Source: Chlorobiota bacterium (GTDB lineage Bacteria; Bacteroidota; Ignavibacteria; OLB7). From it: a stretch of DNA of 64,000 bases. Positions 37,095 to 45,577 of this stretch are shown piece by piece. Below the pieces are notes generated by a model. The model was not told where the DNA came from, searched no databases, and saw only the letters and a program-made list of their open reading frames with translations. The translations under genes and the position numbers were made by a program. Each line of letters starts with the position of its first letter. Within the stretch, counting starts at the first letter, position 1. The stretch spans positions 310,001 to 374,000 of the forward strand of contig JAQBOZ010000027.1 of NCBI GenBank assembly GCA_028287785.1, given 5' to 3'.

Positions 37095-38420
37095 ATGATC
37101 GTTCAACCAGCCTCCGGGCCGCTCGCCGGCTCCATCCGCACCTCACCCGACAAGTCGATCACGCATCGCCTTCTCTTCTTCGCCGCCATGAATCGCGGCC
37201 GGACCATCATCGGCAATCCCTCGCTCGCCGCCGACTGCGCCTCCACGCTGGGGCTGCTGCGCTCGGCGGGGTACGGGTTTCAGTCGGAGCCGGGAAGAAT
37301 CATCTGCGATGGCTCACCCTCCCCGCGGGATGCGTGGAGCGGCCGTTTCGATTGCGGCAACTCCGGCACCACCGCCCGGCTCGCGGCAGGCTTTCTGACC
37401 GGCGAGCGTGGGCGGTTCCTGCTGGATGGTGATGAATCGCTCCGCCGCCGACCGATGGAGCGTGTCGCCGGTCCATTGCGTCTCATGGGGGCGGAGATCG
37501 CCACGGCCGGCGGATCGCTCCCGCTCACGATCGATGCCGCTCCGCCGCTCGCCGGCCCGCTGCCGGGAACGATGCTCGACGTTTCCTCCGCGCAGGTGCA
37601 TGCCGCGCTGGTCATCGCCGCCATCCGCTCCGCGCTTCCAGTCGCCATCCGTCGCGTGGCCCCGATGCGCGATCACACGTTGAGAATCGCCCGTCTGTTC
37701 GGGCTGGAGATCGGCACGGAGGAGGTGGCCGGTTGCGCCGTCGATACGCTGGAATCGTTCGAGATGCGACGTGATATCGACTTCACCATCCCCGGCGATC
37801 TCTCCTCCGCCGCGTTCATCATCGCCGCCGCCATGCTCGTCCCCGGCTCGCGCGTCCGGATCGAACGGGTGGGGTTGAATCCAACCCGCATCGCGCTCCT
37901 GGGTTGTCTGCAGGAGATGGGGGGAAATCTGAGCTGGACGGTCGATGACGCGGCGCGCGAGCCGGTCGGGTCGATCGACGTGTCGTACTCTCCCGGCCTT
38001 GCCGGGATTGCGCTCGGCGGAGATGATGCCTCCGTCGATATCCCCGGGATGATCGATGAGCTTCCGCTCCTTGCCCTGATTGGGTCGCAGGCCGAAGGGA
38101 TCACCACGGTCCGCGGCGCGGCGGAGCTGCGGCTGAAGGAGTCGGACAGGATCAGCGCCACCGCCGCGATGCTGCGCGGGCTCGGCATCAGGATCGATGA
38201 GCTGGCCGATGGCTTTTCAGTCGCCGGACCGCAGCGTGTTGCCGGGGGCGTCGCCGATCATCACGGCGATCATCGGCTCTGCATGACCGCGGCGGTTGCG
38301 GCGCTTGTCGCCGACGGGCCGGTGACCATTCCATCGCCGGGAGTCGCCGCGGTTTCCTATCCCGGATTCTGGGACGATCTCCGCGCCATCGGCGCACCGG
38401 CCGGTGAGGAAACCGCATGA
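37095..38420 (+). CDS. aroA: 3-phosphoshikimate 1-carboxyvinyltransferase (EPSP synthase)
   Basis: Sixth step of the shikimate pathway: transfers enolpyruvyl from PEP to shikimate 3-phosphate. 441 residues from MIVQPASGPLAG (37095); the longer frame from 37035 is a GC-rich extension. Active-site stretches are TSPDKSITHRLLFFAAM, FDCGNSGTTARLAAGFLTG, RRRPMERVAGPLRLMGA, RLKESDRISATAAMLRGLG and DHHGDHRLCMTAAVAAL. It heads the aro block and its stop overlaps the aroE start (ATGA). Confidence 0.95.
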   Translation: MIVQPASGPLAGSIRTSPDKSITHRLLFFAAMNRGRTIIGNPSLAADCASTLGLLRSAGYGFQSEPGRIICDGSPSPRDAWSGRFDCGNSGTTARLAAGFLTGERGRFLLDGDESLRRRPMERVAGPLRLMGAEIATAGGSLPLTIDAAPPLAGPLPGTMLDVSSAQVHAALVIAAIRSALPVAIRRVAPMRDHTLRIARLFGLEIGTEEVAGCAVDTLESFEMRRDIDFTIPGDLSSAAFIIAAAMLVPGSRVRIERVGLNPTRIALLGCLQEMGGNLSWTVDDAAREPVGSIDVSYSPGLAGIALGGDDASVDIPGMIDELPLLALIGSQAEGITTVRGAAELRLKESDRISATAAMLRGLGIRIDELADGFSVAGPQRVAGGVADHHGDHRLCMTAAVAALVADGPVTIPSPGVAAVSYPGFWDDLRAIGAPAGEETA

Positions 38421-39277
38421 GCCATGAACCGGCCCGCGACCCGATGCCGTCGCGGTTTGCCCCCGATCCGGATATGCGCGAACGGGTGGTGCTTATCGGA
38501 AGGAACATCGCCCATTCCCGATCTCCCCGCCTTCACAATCATCTCTTCGAACTGTACGGAATCCCTCTCCGCTACGAGCTGATGCCGCTGGAACGCGACG
38601 AGGTCGTGGCGGCCATCGTCGCGATGAAGCGTGGCGGATTTCGCGGCGCCAACGTCACATCTCCCCACAAGGAGACCGTGATGCCGGCGCTGGACGATCT
38701 GACCGATCAGGCCCGGCGAATCGGCGCGGTGAACACCATCGTGTTCGATGACGGCCGCGCAACCGGGCACAATACCGACCGCGACGGTTTTGCCCGCTCG
38801 CTTGCCGGCGAGCCGCTTGTCGATGCTCCATGTTCGGCGAACATCCTCGGCACCGGCGGCGCGGCAATGGCGGCAACCGATGCGCTGCTCGGGTTGTCCA
38901 CCATTTCCCGGCTTACGCTCTATTCGCGATCGGAAGCGCATGCCGTGGAGATCGCCTCCGGCTGGCATGACGATCGCCTGACCGGCATGCCGCTTGACGC
39001 CTATCGTCCCGCCGACCTTGTCGTTCACGCAACGCCGGTCGGGCTGGCGGGTTCCGGCGGGGCGCTGCTGACGGAGGAGCAGCTCCGCGGAACCGGATTG
39101 CTCTATGAGATGATATATTCGCCGGCGGAAACGGAGCTGATGCGGCGCGCGCGCGCGGTTGGGACGCGATGCGTCGGCGGCCGGCGGATGTTCGTCTTCC
39201 AGGCAATGCGAGCGTTCGAGATATGGACCGGCATGATGCCGAAGGAGTCCGATATCCCGGCCGATCTCTTCGCATGA
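38417..39277 (+). CDS. aroE: Shikimate dehydrogenase
   Basis: Reduces 3-dehydroshikimate to shikimate with NADPH. 286 residues; about 20 N-terminal residues precede the family start, so a later start near MRERVVLIG is possible. Motifs: IGRNIAHSRSPRLHN (substrate binding), GANVTSPHKETVMPAL (catalytic Lys), AVNTIVFDDGRATGHNTDRDGF (catalytic Asp), and NILGTGGAAMA (NADPH loop). The ATG overlaps the aroA stop by 4 nt, so translation is probably coupled. Confidence 0.93.
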   Translation: MSHEPARDPMPSRFAPDPDMRERVVLIGRNIAHSRSPRLHNHLFELYGIPLRYELMPLERDEVVAAIVAMKRGGFRGANVTSPHKETVMPALDDLTDQARRIGAVNTIVFDDGRATGHNTDRDGFARSLAGEPLVDAPCSANILGTGGAAMAATDALLGLSTISRLTLYSRSEAHAVEIASGWHDDRLTGMPLDAYRPADLVVHATPVGLAGSGGALLTEEQLRGTGLLYEMIYSPAETELMRRARAVGTRCVGGRRMFVFQAMRAFEIWTGMMPKESDIPADLFA

Positions 39278-39310
39278 ATTCAGCTCACTGTTCAACTCCA
39301 TGAACGATCG

Positions 39311-40963
39311 ATGATCATCTGGCTGCAGGGCCCCTCGGGGGCGGGAAAGACGACAGTGGGGCGCGAGCTTGCGCGGCTGCGCCGGTGGCGCTTCATCGAT
39401 ATCGATGAGGCGATCGAACTGCGCGACGGGCGGACGATATCAGCGATATTCGCCGGCGATGGCGAGGGGCATTTTCGCGCGCTGGAGCGGGAGATGATTC
39501 TATCCGTTTCCGCGGAACCCGCCGATGCGGTGATCGCGCCTGGCGCCGGAGCGCTGCACGACCCTCGCGTCCGCCGGGCCATCATGGCAAGCGGTATCCG
39601 TGTCTTTATCGATCCTGAGCCGGAGGAGGCGCTGCGGCGGCTTGCTGGGGATGCTTCACGACCGATGCTGGCGCATGGCGATCGCGCCGCGTCGTGGAAA
39701 TCGCTTCGTGCCGATCGCCTTCCCCTCTATCGCGATGCCGATATCATCATCTCCGGTCATGGCGATGCCGCCACCGTCGCGACGGAGATCGATCGTCGGG
39801 TTGAGCTTCTTGAACGCCCCGAGTGGTCCTTCAGCTCAGTGCTGAGTGGTGAGGTTTCGACCGTCTCATGGTTTCATGCTCCCCATATCCTGTTCCGCCA
39901 TCTTCGGAGCCTGGCCGGGGGATGCCGGCTCTGCGTTATCGGCGACTGGAATGTGCTGGAGCGATTTGCCGCGTTCGCTCCCGACGGCTCCGGCGATCTT
40001 ATCCTGCCGATCGATCCGGGCGAGGCGAGCAAGTCCCTTGCGACGGTGGAAGGACTGGCGGCGCGCATGGCCGAACATGGCTGCACGCGCGACGCGATCA
40101 TCGTCGGGATCGGCGGCGGCGTGGTTACTGATCTTGCAGGCTTTCTCGGCTCCATCTACATGCGCGGCGTCCGGACAATCTGCATCCCCACGACGCTGCT
40201 GGCGCAGGTCGATGCGTCGATCGGCGGGAAGACGGCGGTGAACGCCGCGGGCGTCAGAAATCTGATCGGGACATTCAAACAGCCCTCCGATGTGCTGATG
40301 TGCGGCGCGTTTCTCCGATCGCTTCCGCCGCGAGAGCTTCGCTCCGGCTTCGTCGAGTCGTTGAAGATGGGGATTGCGAACTCCGCTGATCTGGCGCGGG
40401 CCGTGGAGGATGCGATGCCCGCGATCCTGGATGGCGCGCTTCCGGAAAACCTTGTCGATCTGGTCCGCCTCAGCGTTGGGACCAAGCTGGATGTGGTGGA
40501 GAGGGATACGCACGATACATCGCTGCGGCTCTCCCTCAACTTCGGGCATACGTTCGGTCACGCGCTGGAGGCGGTGGCGCCCGGCGTTTACGCTCACGGC
40601 GAGGCCGTGGCATTCGGGCTGGTGGCCGCCGCGCTGATGGCGCTGGAGCTTGGCGTGGCGGGGGATGATCGGTGCCGGTGGATCATCGATCGATCGCTGC
40701 GGCTGACGCATGATCCCGGCATGGAGCAGGACGCGGCGGCGATCATCACGGCGATGGACTCCGACAAGAAACGCGTCGGCGCGGATATCCGCTTCGTCCT
40801 TCCGGCCGGGACCACCGGCGTGGTCATCAGGGAAATCGGCGACAGGGAACTGGTGATGGGGATTGTGCGGCGGGCGTTGGAGCTGGTGCGGGAACATCAC
40901 CGGCGGGGCTTCAGGCCGTTCAGCAACGGCGGCATCACAGGAATATCGATCGGAACATCATGA
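39311..40963 (+). CDS. Shikimate kinase / 3-dehydroquinate synthase fusion
   Basis: A 550-residue bifunctional enzyme. The first 170 residues are shikimate kinase (AroK): Walker A GPSGAGKTTVG (around residues 7-17), FIDIDEAIELRDG and a lid-like RPMLAHGDRAASWK. From about 190 on it is 3-dehydroquinate synthase (AroB): GIGGGVVTDLAGFLGSIYMR, PTTLLAQVDASIGGKTAVN, SLNFGHTFGHALEAVAPG and HGEAVAFGLVAAALM carry the NAD- and metal-binding residues. No stop or frameshift lies between the domains. It works on the second and fifth steps of the shikimate route. It starts 33 nt after aroE and overlaps aroQ by 4 nt. Either domain could be compared with the separate enzymes. Confidence 0.93.
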   Translation: MIIWLQGPSGAGKTTVGRELARLRRWRFIDIDEAIELRDGRTISAIFAGDGEGHFRALEREMILSVSAEPADAVIAPGAGALHDPRVRRAIMASGIRVFIDPEPEEALRRLAGDASRPMLAHGDRAASWKSLRADRLPLYRDADIIISGHGDAATVATEIDRRVELLERPEWSFSSVLSGEVSTVSWFHAPHILFRHLRSLAGGCRLCVIGDWNVLERFAAFAPDGSGDLILPIDPGEASKSLATVEGLAARMAEHGCTRDAIIVGIGGGVVTDLAGFLGSIYMRGVRTICIPTTLLAQVDASIGGKTAVNAAGVRNLIGTFKQPSDVLMCGAFLRSLPPRELRSGFVESLKMGIANSADLARAVEDAMPAILDGALPENLVDLVRLSVGTKLDVVERDTHDTSLRLSLNFGHTFGHALEAVAPGVYAHGEAVAFGLVAAALMALELGVAGDDRCRWIIDRSLRLTHDPGMEQDAAAIITAMDSDKKRVGADIRFVLPAGTTGVVIREIGDRELVMGIVRRALELVREHHRRGFRPFSNGGITGISIGTS

Positions 40964-41394
40964 AGATCATCATCATCAACGGCCCCAACCTCAACCTTCT
41001 GGGGCGTCGCGAGCCCGAGGTTTACGGTCACGACACGCTTGAGGAGATCGAGCGGAAGATACGCATGGAGGTGGAGGAGCCCGGCCTTGTGCTGAGCTTC
41101 TTCCAATCGAACGGCGAGGGGGAGATCATCGACGCCCTCCATGCCGCGCGGTATCAGGATGAGTGCGATGCCGTGGTGATCAACCCCGGCGCCTACACCC
41201 ATTACTCGATCGCCATTCGCGACGCGATCGCATCGATTCAGATCCCGGTGGTGGAGGTGCATCTTTCCAACACGCACGCGCGGGAGGCGTTCCGTCAGGT
41301 CTCCGTGGTTGCCCCGGTCTGTCGCGGGAGGATCGAGGGGCTTGGCTGGCGGGGCTACGTGGCCGCCATCCGCACGCTCGCGGCGATGGGATAG
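40960..41394 (+). CDS. aroQ: 3-dehydroquinate dehydratase, type II
   Basis: Dehydrates 3-dehydroquinate to 3-dehydroshikimate. 144 residues, the usual type II length. Signature: INGPNLNLLGRREPEVYGHD (residues 6-25), QSNGEGEIIDALHAA and VVINPGAYTHYSIAIRDAI (catalytic Asn and His region), then VEVHLSNTHAREAFR. Its ATG overlaps the stop of the AroK-AroB fusion (ATGA). aroC follows after 44 nt. Confidence 0.97.
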   Translation: MKIIIINGPNLNLLGRREPEVYGHDTLEEIERKIRMEVEEPGLVLSFFQSNGEGEIIDALHAARYQDECDAVVINPGAYTHYSIAIRDAIASIQIPVVEVHLSNTHAREAFRQVSVVAPVCRGRIEGLGWRGYVAAIRTLAAMG

Positions 41395-41438
41395 CGCGCG
41401 GTCGGAGCCTTTCCTTCACACTCAGGATTCATTGACTG

Positions 41439-42524
41439 ATGGCGAATACATTCGGCACCCTCTTCCGGCTTACGACATTCGGCGAATCGCATGGCGCGGC
41501 CCTGGGAGCCGTGATCGACGGATGTCCGGCCGGCGTGGAGTTCGATATCGATCTGCTTCGTCGCGATCTGGCGCGTCGCCGGCCGGGGCAGGCGCTTACC
41601 ACGCCGCGCAACGAGGCGGACGAGCCGGAGCTGTTGAGCGGTGTCTTCGAGGGAGTTACCACCGGCGCTCCGATCGCGGTGATCGTGCGGAACACCGACC
41701 AGCGTTCGAAGGATTATTCCGCGCTGCGCGATCTGTTCCGGCCATCGCATGCGGACTTCACCTACGCCGGGAAATATGGCGTGCGTGACCATCGCGGCGG
41801 CGGACGCTCATCGGCGCGGGAGACGCTTGCAAGGGTGATCGGCGGCGCCGTGGCCCGGATGCTGCTTGCACGGGAGACGAGCATCACGATCCGCGCGGCG
41901 GTAACATCGCTGGGCGGCATCCGGTCGCGCACCGTCGATGAGATGGATGCCGATGCGGTTTATCGCTCACCCGTCCGCTGCGATGATCCCGATGCCGAGC
42001 GGAGGATGGCGGCATATCTGGAGGAGCTTCGCGCCGCGGGGGATTCCTCCGGCGGCATCGTCTCCGCGCGGATCGATGGCGTGCCGGCCGGGCTTGGGGA
42101 GCCGATCTACGACAAGCTGAACGCGCGCCTTGCGGCCGGGATGATGTCGATCAACGGCGCGATGGGCTTCGACGTTGGCGCGGGCTTCGGCGTGGCGGAG
42201 AGGCGGGGCTCGGAGAACAACGATCAGTTCATTCCGGCGGCGGCGGGGCCTGGCACGTCGAGCAACAATTCCGGCGGGATTCAGGGGGGGATATCCAACG
42301 GAATGCCGGTGATCTTCCGCGTCGCGTTCAAGCCGCCGTCATCGATTGCGACGGCGCAGCGGCACGGCACGGCGAGCGGGGATGTGGTGGAGCACAGAGT
42401 GGAGGGACGGCACGATCCCTCGATCGTGATCCGCGCGGTGCCGGTTGTGGAGGCGATGGCGCTGATGGTGCTTGCCGATCACTGGCTGCTGGATCGCGCA
42501 TCGCGCGGCGCCGGGCGGAGATGA
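41439..42524 (+). CDS. aroC: Chorismate synthase
   Basis: Last step to chorismate, needing reduced FMN. 361 residues; start at MANTFGTLFRLTTFGESHG, the classic family N-terminus. Other marks: GCPAGVEFDIDLLRRDLARR RPGQ-like region, RPSHADFTYAGKYGVRDHRG and GGGRSSARETLARV, GSENNDQFIPAAA, NNSGGIQGGISNGMPV and RHDPSIVIRAVPVVEAM. It ends the aro block; a strong hairpin follows at 42554-42586. The chorismate made here can feed the mqn pathway encoded upstream as well as aromatic amino acids. Confidence 0.97.
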   Translation: MANTFGTLFRLTTFGESHGAALGAVIDGCPAGVEFDIDLLRRDLARRRPGQALTTPRNEADEPELLSGVFEGVTTGAPIAVIVRNTDQRSKDYSALRDLFRPSHADFTYAGKYGVRDHRGGGRSSARETLARVIGGAVARMLLARETSITIRAAVTSLGGIRSRTVDEMDADAVYRSPVRCDDPDAERRMAAYLEELRAAGDSSGGIVSARIDGVPAGLGEPIYDKLNARLAAGMMSINGAMGFDVGAGFGVAERRGSENNDQFIPAAAGPGTSSNNSGGIQGGISNGMPVIFRVAFKPPSSIATAQRHGTASGDVVEHRVEGRHDPSIVIRAVPVVEAMALMVLADHWLLDRASRGAGRR

Positions 42525-42553
42525 TATCGACCGGGGAGATCAGTTATAACAGG

Positions 42554-42586
42554 CGAGGGGAGAAGCTTCGGCAGCTTCTCCCCTCG
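42554..42586. terminator. Bidirectional hairpin between aroC and the next gene
   Basis: 14-bp perfect arms (CGAGGGGAGAAGCT and its complement) around a TCGGC loop, between convergent genes. No T-run on either side, so a bidirectional or Rho-assisted terminator. Confidence 0.8.
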
Positions 42587-42618
42587 ATGCATTCAGACGA
42601 TATCGCGCGGGCAGTGGA

Positions 42619-44022
42619 TCAGTGAACCACCGTCATGCTCCGCGTCAGGTTGACGCCGCCGCTCCGCATCTGATAGATATAGATCCCGTTCTCCAGCGTT
42701 GCGGCGTTGAACGTCACCGAATGAGACCCGGCGGCCATCGTCTCATCGACAAGCGTCCTGACCGATTCGCCACGGAGATTAAAGAGGCTGATCGTCACGG
42801 GCCCGCTCTCCGGGAGCGTAAAGCCGATCCGTGCCACGCCCGCGGCCGGATTCGGATAGCTCTGCGAGACAAGGTAGCCGGCGCGTCCCGTGGTCCCCTG
42901 CTCGTCATCGACGCCGGAGATCTGAGCGATGGCGTGTACCGGGATCTTCAGCGTCCGGCTGCTGTCGCCCGCCGCGTTGATCGTGTAGGAGATCACCACC
43001 GAATCATCGATCGTCTCGCCGCTTGTCGGGGCAAATCTCAGCCACACTTCGTGCGTCTCGCCCGGCGCCAGCGAGAAATAATCTCCTCCCTGAACCAGCG
43101 AGAACCCGCTGTTGGCCGGAGGGGTGATGGTGCCGGTCCGTTCGGAGGACGAATTGTTCATCACCACGATCGGCTGCATTCCCACCTGCCCGCTGGTGAG
43201 CGTGCCGAAGTTCAGCATATCGGGAAAGGCGAGGATAAGGGTGGAGTCCGCCTTGCCGGGGCCCGTGGTGCCACGGCCGGCGAGGAGGACGCGGCTGATG
43301 CGCCTGGTATCATCGCCCGGCTTCGAGGAGTCGCCGGAATTGGCGGTCACCAGGATTGAATCGATATAGCCACCGGGGGTTCCCGGCGCGAAGCGGATGG
43401 CGACCGTGCGCGTTGCGCCGGGGGTGAGCTGGAACTGACCGCCGCCGGAGATGATATTGAACGGCGCTCCCGCGTTGCTGACGGTGCCGCTGATCACCCG
43501 CTTGCTGGACTGGTTGGTGATCGTGATGTTCTTTTCGATGGAGCCGCCGGCCGCCACATTGCCGAACGCCAGCGGCGACGGATCGATCTGGAGCGAGACG
43601 AACTCGCTCGGCTGATCGATAATGGTGGCGTGGAGCTTGTATTCGATCGGGCTTGGCTCATCGAGCGCCGTGTTGTCTATCGGGAGCGTTGCATCGGCCA
43701 CGCCGATGGAGAGCGGGGCCGTAAAGGTGACCGTCACCGTCTGGCTATCCCCCTTGGCGATGGCGAACTGGCGGCTGGATTCCACGATGAACGTCGGGTT
43801 GTCTGGGTCGCCGATGGTGATCAGGATCGGAACTGACGATGTCGTGTTCCTGATCGTGAACGACTTCGTCACGGACGAGCCCATCACCACGTTGCCGAAA
43901 TCGAGCATGGCCGGGGTGAAGGAGAGCGTCGTGGCTCCTGTCGCCGCCGTGATGCAGGTGATGCCGAGAAACGTCAGGAATGTGAGCAGGGCAAGGCGGC
44001 GTGGTTGTGCGGAAGATGACAT
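42619..44022 (-). CDS. Secreted protein with Hydin-like Ig domains and T9SS sorting domain
   Basis: A 467-residue exported protein from the Met at 44022 (MSSSAQPRRLALLTFLTFLG), with a signal peptide to about residue 28. At least three repeats of the ASPM/SPD-2/Hydin-like beta-sandwich follow, each starting '(L)xFGNVxxGxSxxKxxTIxN': LDFGNVVMGSSVTKSFTIRN, LAFGNVAAGGSIEKNITITN and LNFGTLTSGQVGMQPIVVMN. The C-terminus is a Por sorting domain (SQSYPNPAAGVARIGFTLPE ... LENGIYIYQMR). Such proteins are exported by type IX secretion and attach to the surface. The ligand is unknown. A hairpin ends the gene at 42554-42586 opposite aroC. Confidence 0.88.
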   Translation of the reverse strand: MSSSAQPRRLALLTFLTFLGITCITAATGATTLSFTPAMLDFGNVVMGSSVTKSFTIRNTTSSVPILITIGDPDNPTFIVESSRQFAIAKGDSQTVTVTFTAPLSIGVADATLPIDNTALDEPSPIEYKLHATIIDQPSEFVSLQIDPSPLAFGNVAAGGSIEKNITITNQSSKRVISGTVSNAGAPFNIISGGGQFQLTPGATRTVAIRFAPGTPGGYIDSILVTANSGDSSKPGDDTRRISRVLLAGRGTTGPGKADSTLILAFPDMLNFGTLTSGQVGMQPIVVMNNSSSERTGTITPPANSGFSLVQGGDYFSLAPGETHEVWLRFAPTSGETIDDSVVISYTINAAGDSSRTLKIPVHAIAQISGVDDEQGTTGRAGYLVSQSYPNPAAGVARIGFTLPESGPVTISLFNLRGESVRTLVDETMAAGSHSVTFNAATLENGIYIYQMRSGGVNLTRSMTVVH

Positions 44023-44394
44023 GGTAGTGGGTAGCCTCCAACTGATCATCGATCGTTGATTTCGTGAATAAGTTCGGTTGCCAATTCCATCTCTCCATGG
44101 CGGACGAAACGGCGGGAGGGCGCTCCGCGCGAAAGCGGGGCGATGCGGCGCCCGGGAGGATGTAATAACGTGTGGAAGTATACGGATAAGGGGGCAGCTA
44201 TACAACGTTCGGACGGTCGGAATCGCCCCGTTCCCTCACGGTTGAGCCTGTTCCGGCCGTTCAGCCGGCGGAATCGCTCGCGCGGCGGCGGTTTGCGCTC
44301 CTCCTGTCCGGTACCACGGCAACGGGCCGGAGTGCATTACCCCGGCCCGCCTGAATCCTCGGTTCGATCGTGATCCCGGATTTTCCGTTGAGGG
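44023..44394. other. Intergenic region between asd and the Hydin-like T9SS protein
   Basis: 372 nt. A hairpin with 8-bp arms (CGGGCCGG at 44323-44330 and CCGGCCCG at 44342-44349, 11-nt loop) lies downstream of asd on the minus strand and may terminate it. The rest is the promoter region of the Hydin-like gene. No gene or repeat family member is seen. Confidence 0.55.
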
Positions 44395-45411
44395 CTATCG
44401 CATCGCGTTGCGCGCAATCAGCAGCTCCGCGATCTGCACTGCGTTGGTTGCCGCGCCCTTGCGGACGTTGTCAGCCACCACCCACATGTTGAGCGTGTTC
44501 GGTCGCGAGGCATCCTTTCGAATCCTTCCCACATACACCTCGTCGTGATCGCCCGCGTCCAGCACCGTTGGATAGAAGTTGGAGGAGGGATCATCCCAGA
44601 CGATCACGCCGGGAGCGCGCTCCAGCAGCTTCCGCGCCCTCGCCGGGGTCACGGGGTTTTCAAACTCCGCGTTCACCGATTCCGCGTGGGCCGCCATGGT
44701 CGGTATCCGCACGCAGGTCATCGTGGCGGCCAGCTTCGGCAGCCCCATGATCTTCCGCGTCTCGTTGATCATCTTGATCTCCTCCTCGGAGTAATCCTCC
44801 CCCTCGCCGAACCCGTGGAAGATGGTGTTGAACGCGGCGGTATGGGGGAACTTCGGCTTCTCCGGGATGCGACCCTTCAACTCCGCGGTCAACTGATCGA
44901 TCCCCGCCTGTCCCGCTCCGGAGACGGCCTGATAGGTGGAGACCACGATCCGCCTCAGCGTAAACGCGTCGTGGAGCGGCTTCAGCGCCACCACAAGCTG
45001 GATGGTGGAGCAGTTCGGGTTGGCGATGATCCCGCGATGCTTCAACGCCGCGTCAGGGTTCACCTCCGGCACCACCAGCGGAACCCCCTTCTCCATTCTC
45101 CACGCGCTGGAGTTGTCGATGGCGACGGCGCCGGCCTCCGCCGCTATCGGCGCGTACTGGCGGCTGACCGATGCGCCGGCGGAGAAGAGAGCGATATCGA
45201 TCCCCTTGAACGATTTCCTGTTCAGCTCTTCCACCACCAGATTCTTTCCGCCGAAACGGACCTTGCTCCCCGCGGAGTTCTTCGATGCAAGCAGCCTGAT
45301 GCTCGATACCGGAAGCCCGCGCTCCTCGAGGACGCGAAGCATCGTCCGCCCCACAAGCCCCGTGGCGCCTACGACGGCGATTGCATAGCCGTCCTGGTTC
45401 TGTTGATCCAC
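44395..45411 (-). CDS. asd: Aspartate-semialdehyde dehydrogenase
   Basis: Reduces aspartyl phosphate to aspartate semialdehyde with NADPH, the branch point to lysine/diaminopimelate, threonine and methionine. 338 residues with the NADPH motif VVGATGLVGRTMLRVL (residues 14-29), ALFSAGASVSRQY, the active-site Cys in IANPNCSTIQLVVAL (around residue 133) and VSTYQAVSGAGQAGIDQL. A single gene with no aspartokinase nearby. Confidence 0.96.
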   Translation of the reverse strand: MDQQNQDGYAIAVVGATGLVGRTMLRVLEERGLPVSSIRLLASKNSAGSKVRFGGKNLVVEELNRKSFKGIDIALFSAGASVSRQYAPIAAEAGAVAIDNSSAWRMEKGVPLVVPEVNPDAALKHRGIIANPNCSTIQLVVALKPLHDAFTLRRIVVSTYQAVSGAGQAGIDQLTAELKGRIPEKPKFPHTAAFNTIFHGFGEGEDYSEEEIKMINETRKIMGLPKLAATMTCVRIPTMAAHAESVNAEFENPVTPARARKLLERAPGVIVWDDPSSNFYPTVLDAGDHDEVYVGRIRKDASRPNTLNMWVVADNVRKGAATNAVQIAELLIARNAMR

Positions 45412-45556
45412 TGTTGTTGCCGATTGCTGGTACTACGGAAACGACCGGGCGCGGAAGGGAAGGGCTTTCGCGCCGGCCGGTGAGTTGTTGTGAACGCCAA
45501 AGCCGTTCCACGCATCCACGCGGCAGTTGTTACCGCGGTGCAGACTGTGGTGTTGT

Positions 45557-45577
45557 GTCGGGGCAGGTTTCAAACCT
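45557..45577. repeat. Half copy of the family-1 palindrome
   Basis: GTCGGGGCAGGTTTCAAACCT matches the first 21 nt of family 1 (left arm and central C), then stops exactly at the stop codon of the DUF4397 gene. The right arm end is missing. Confidence 0.8.
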
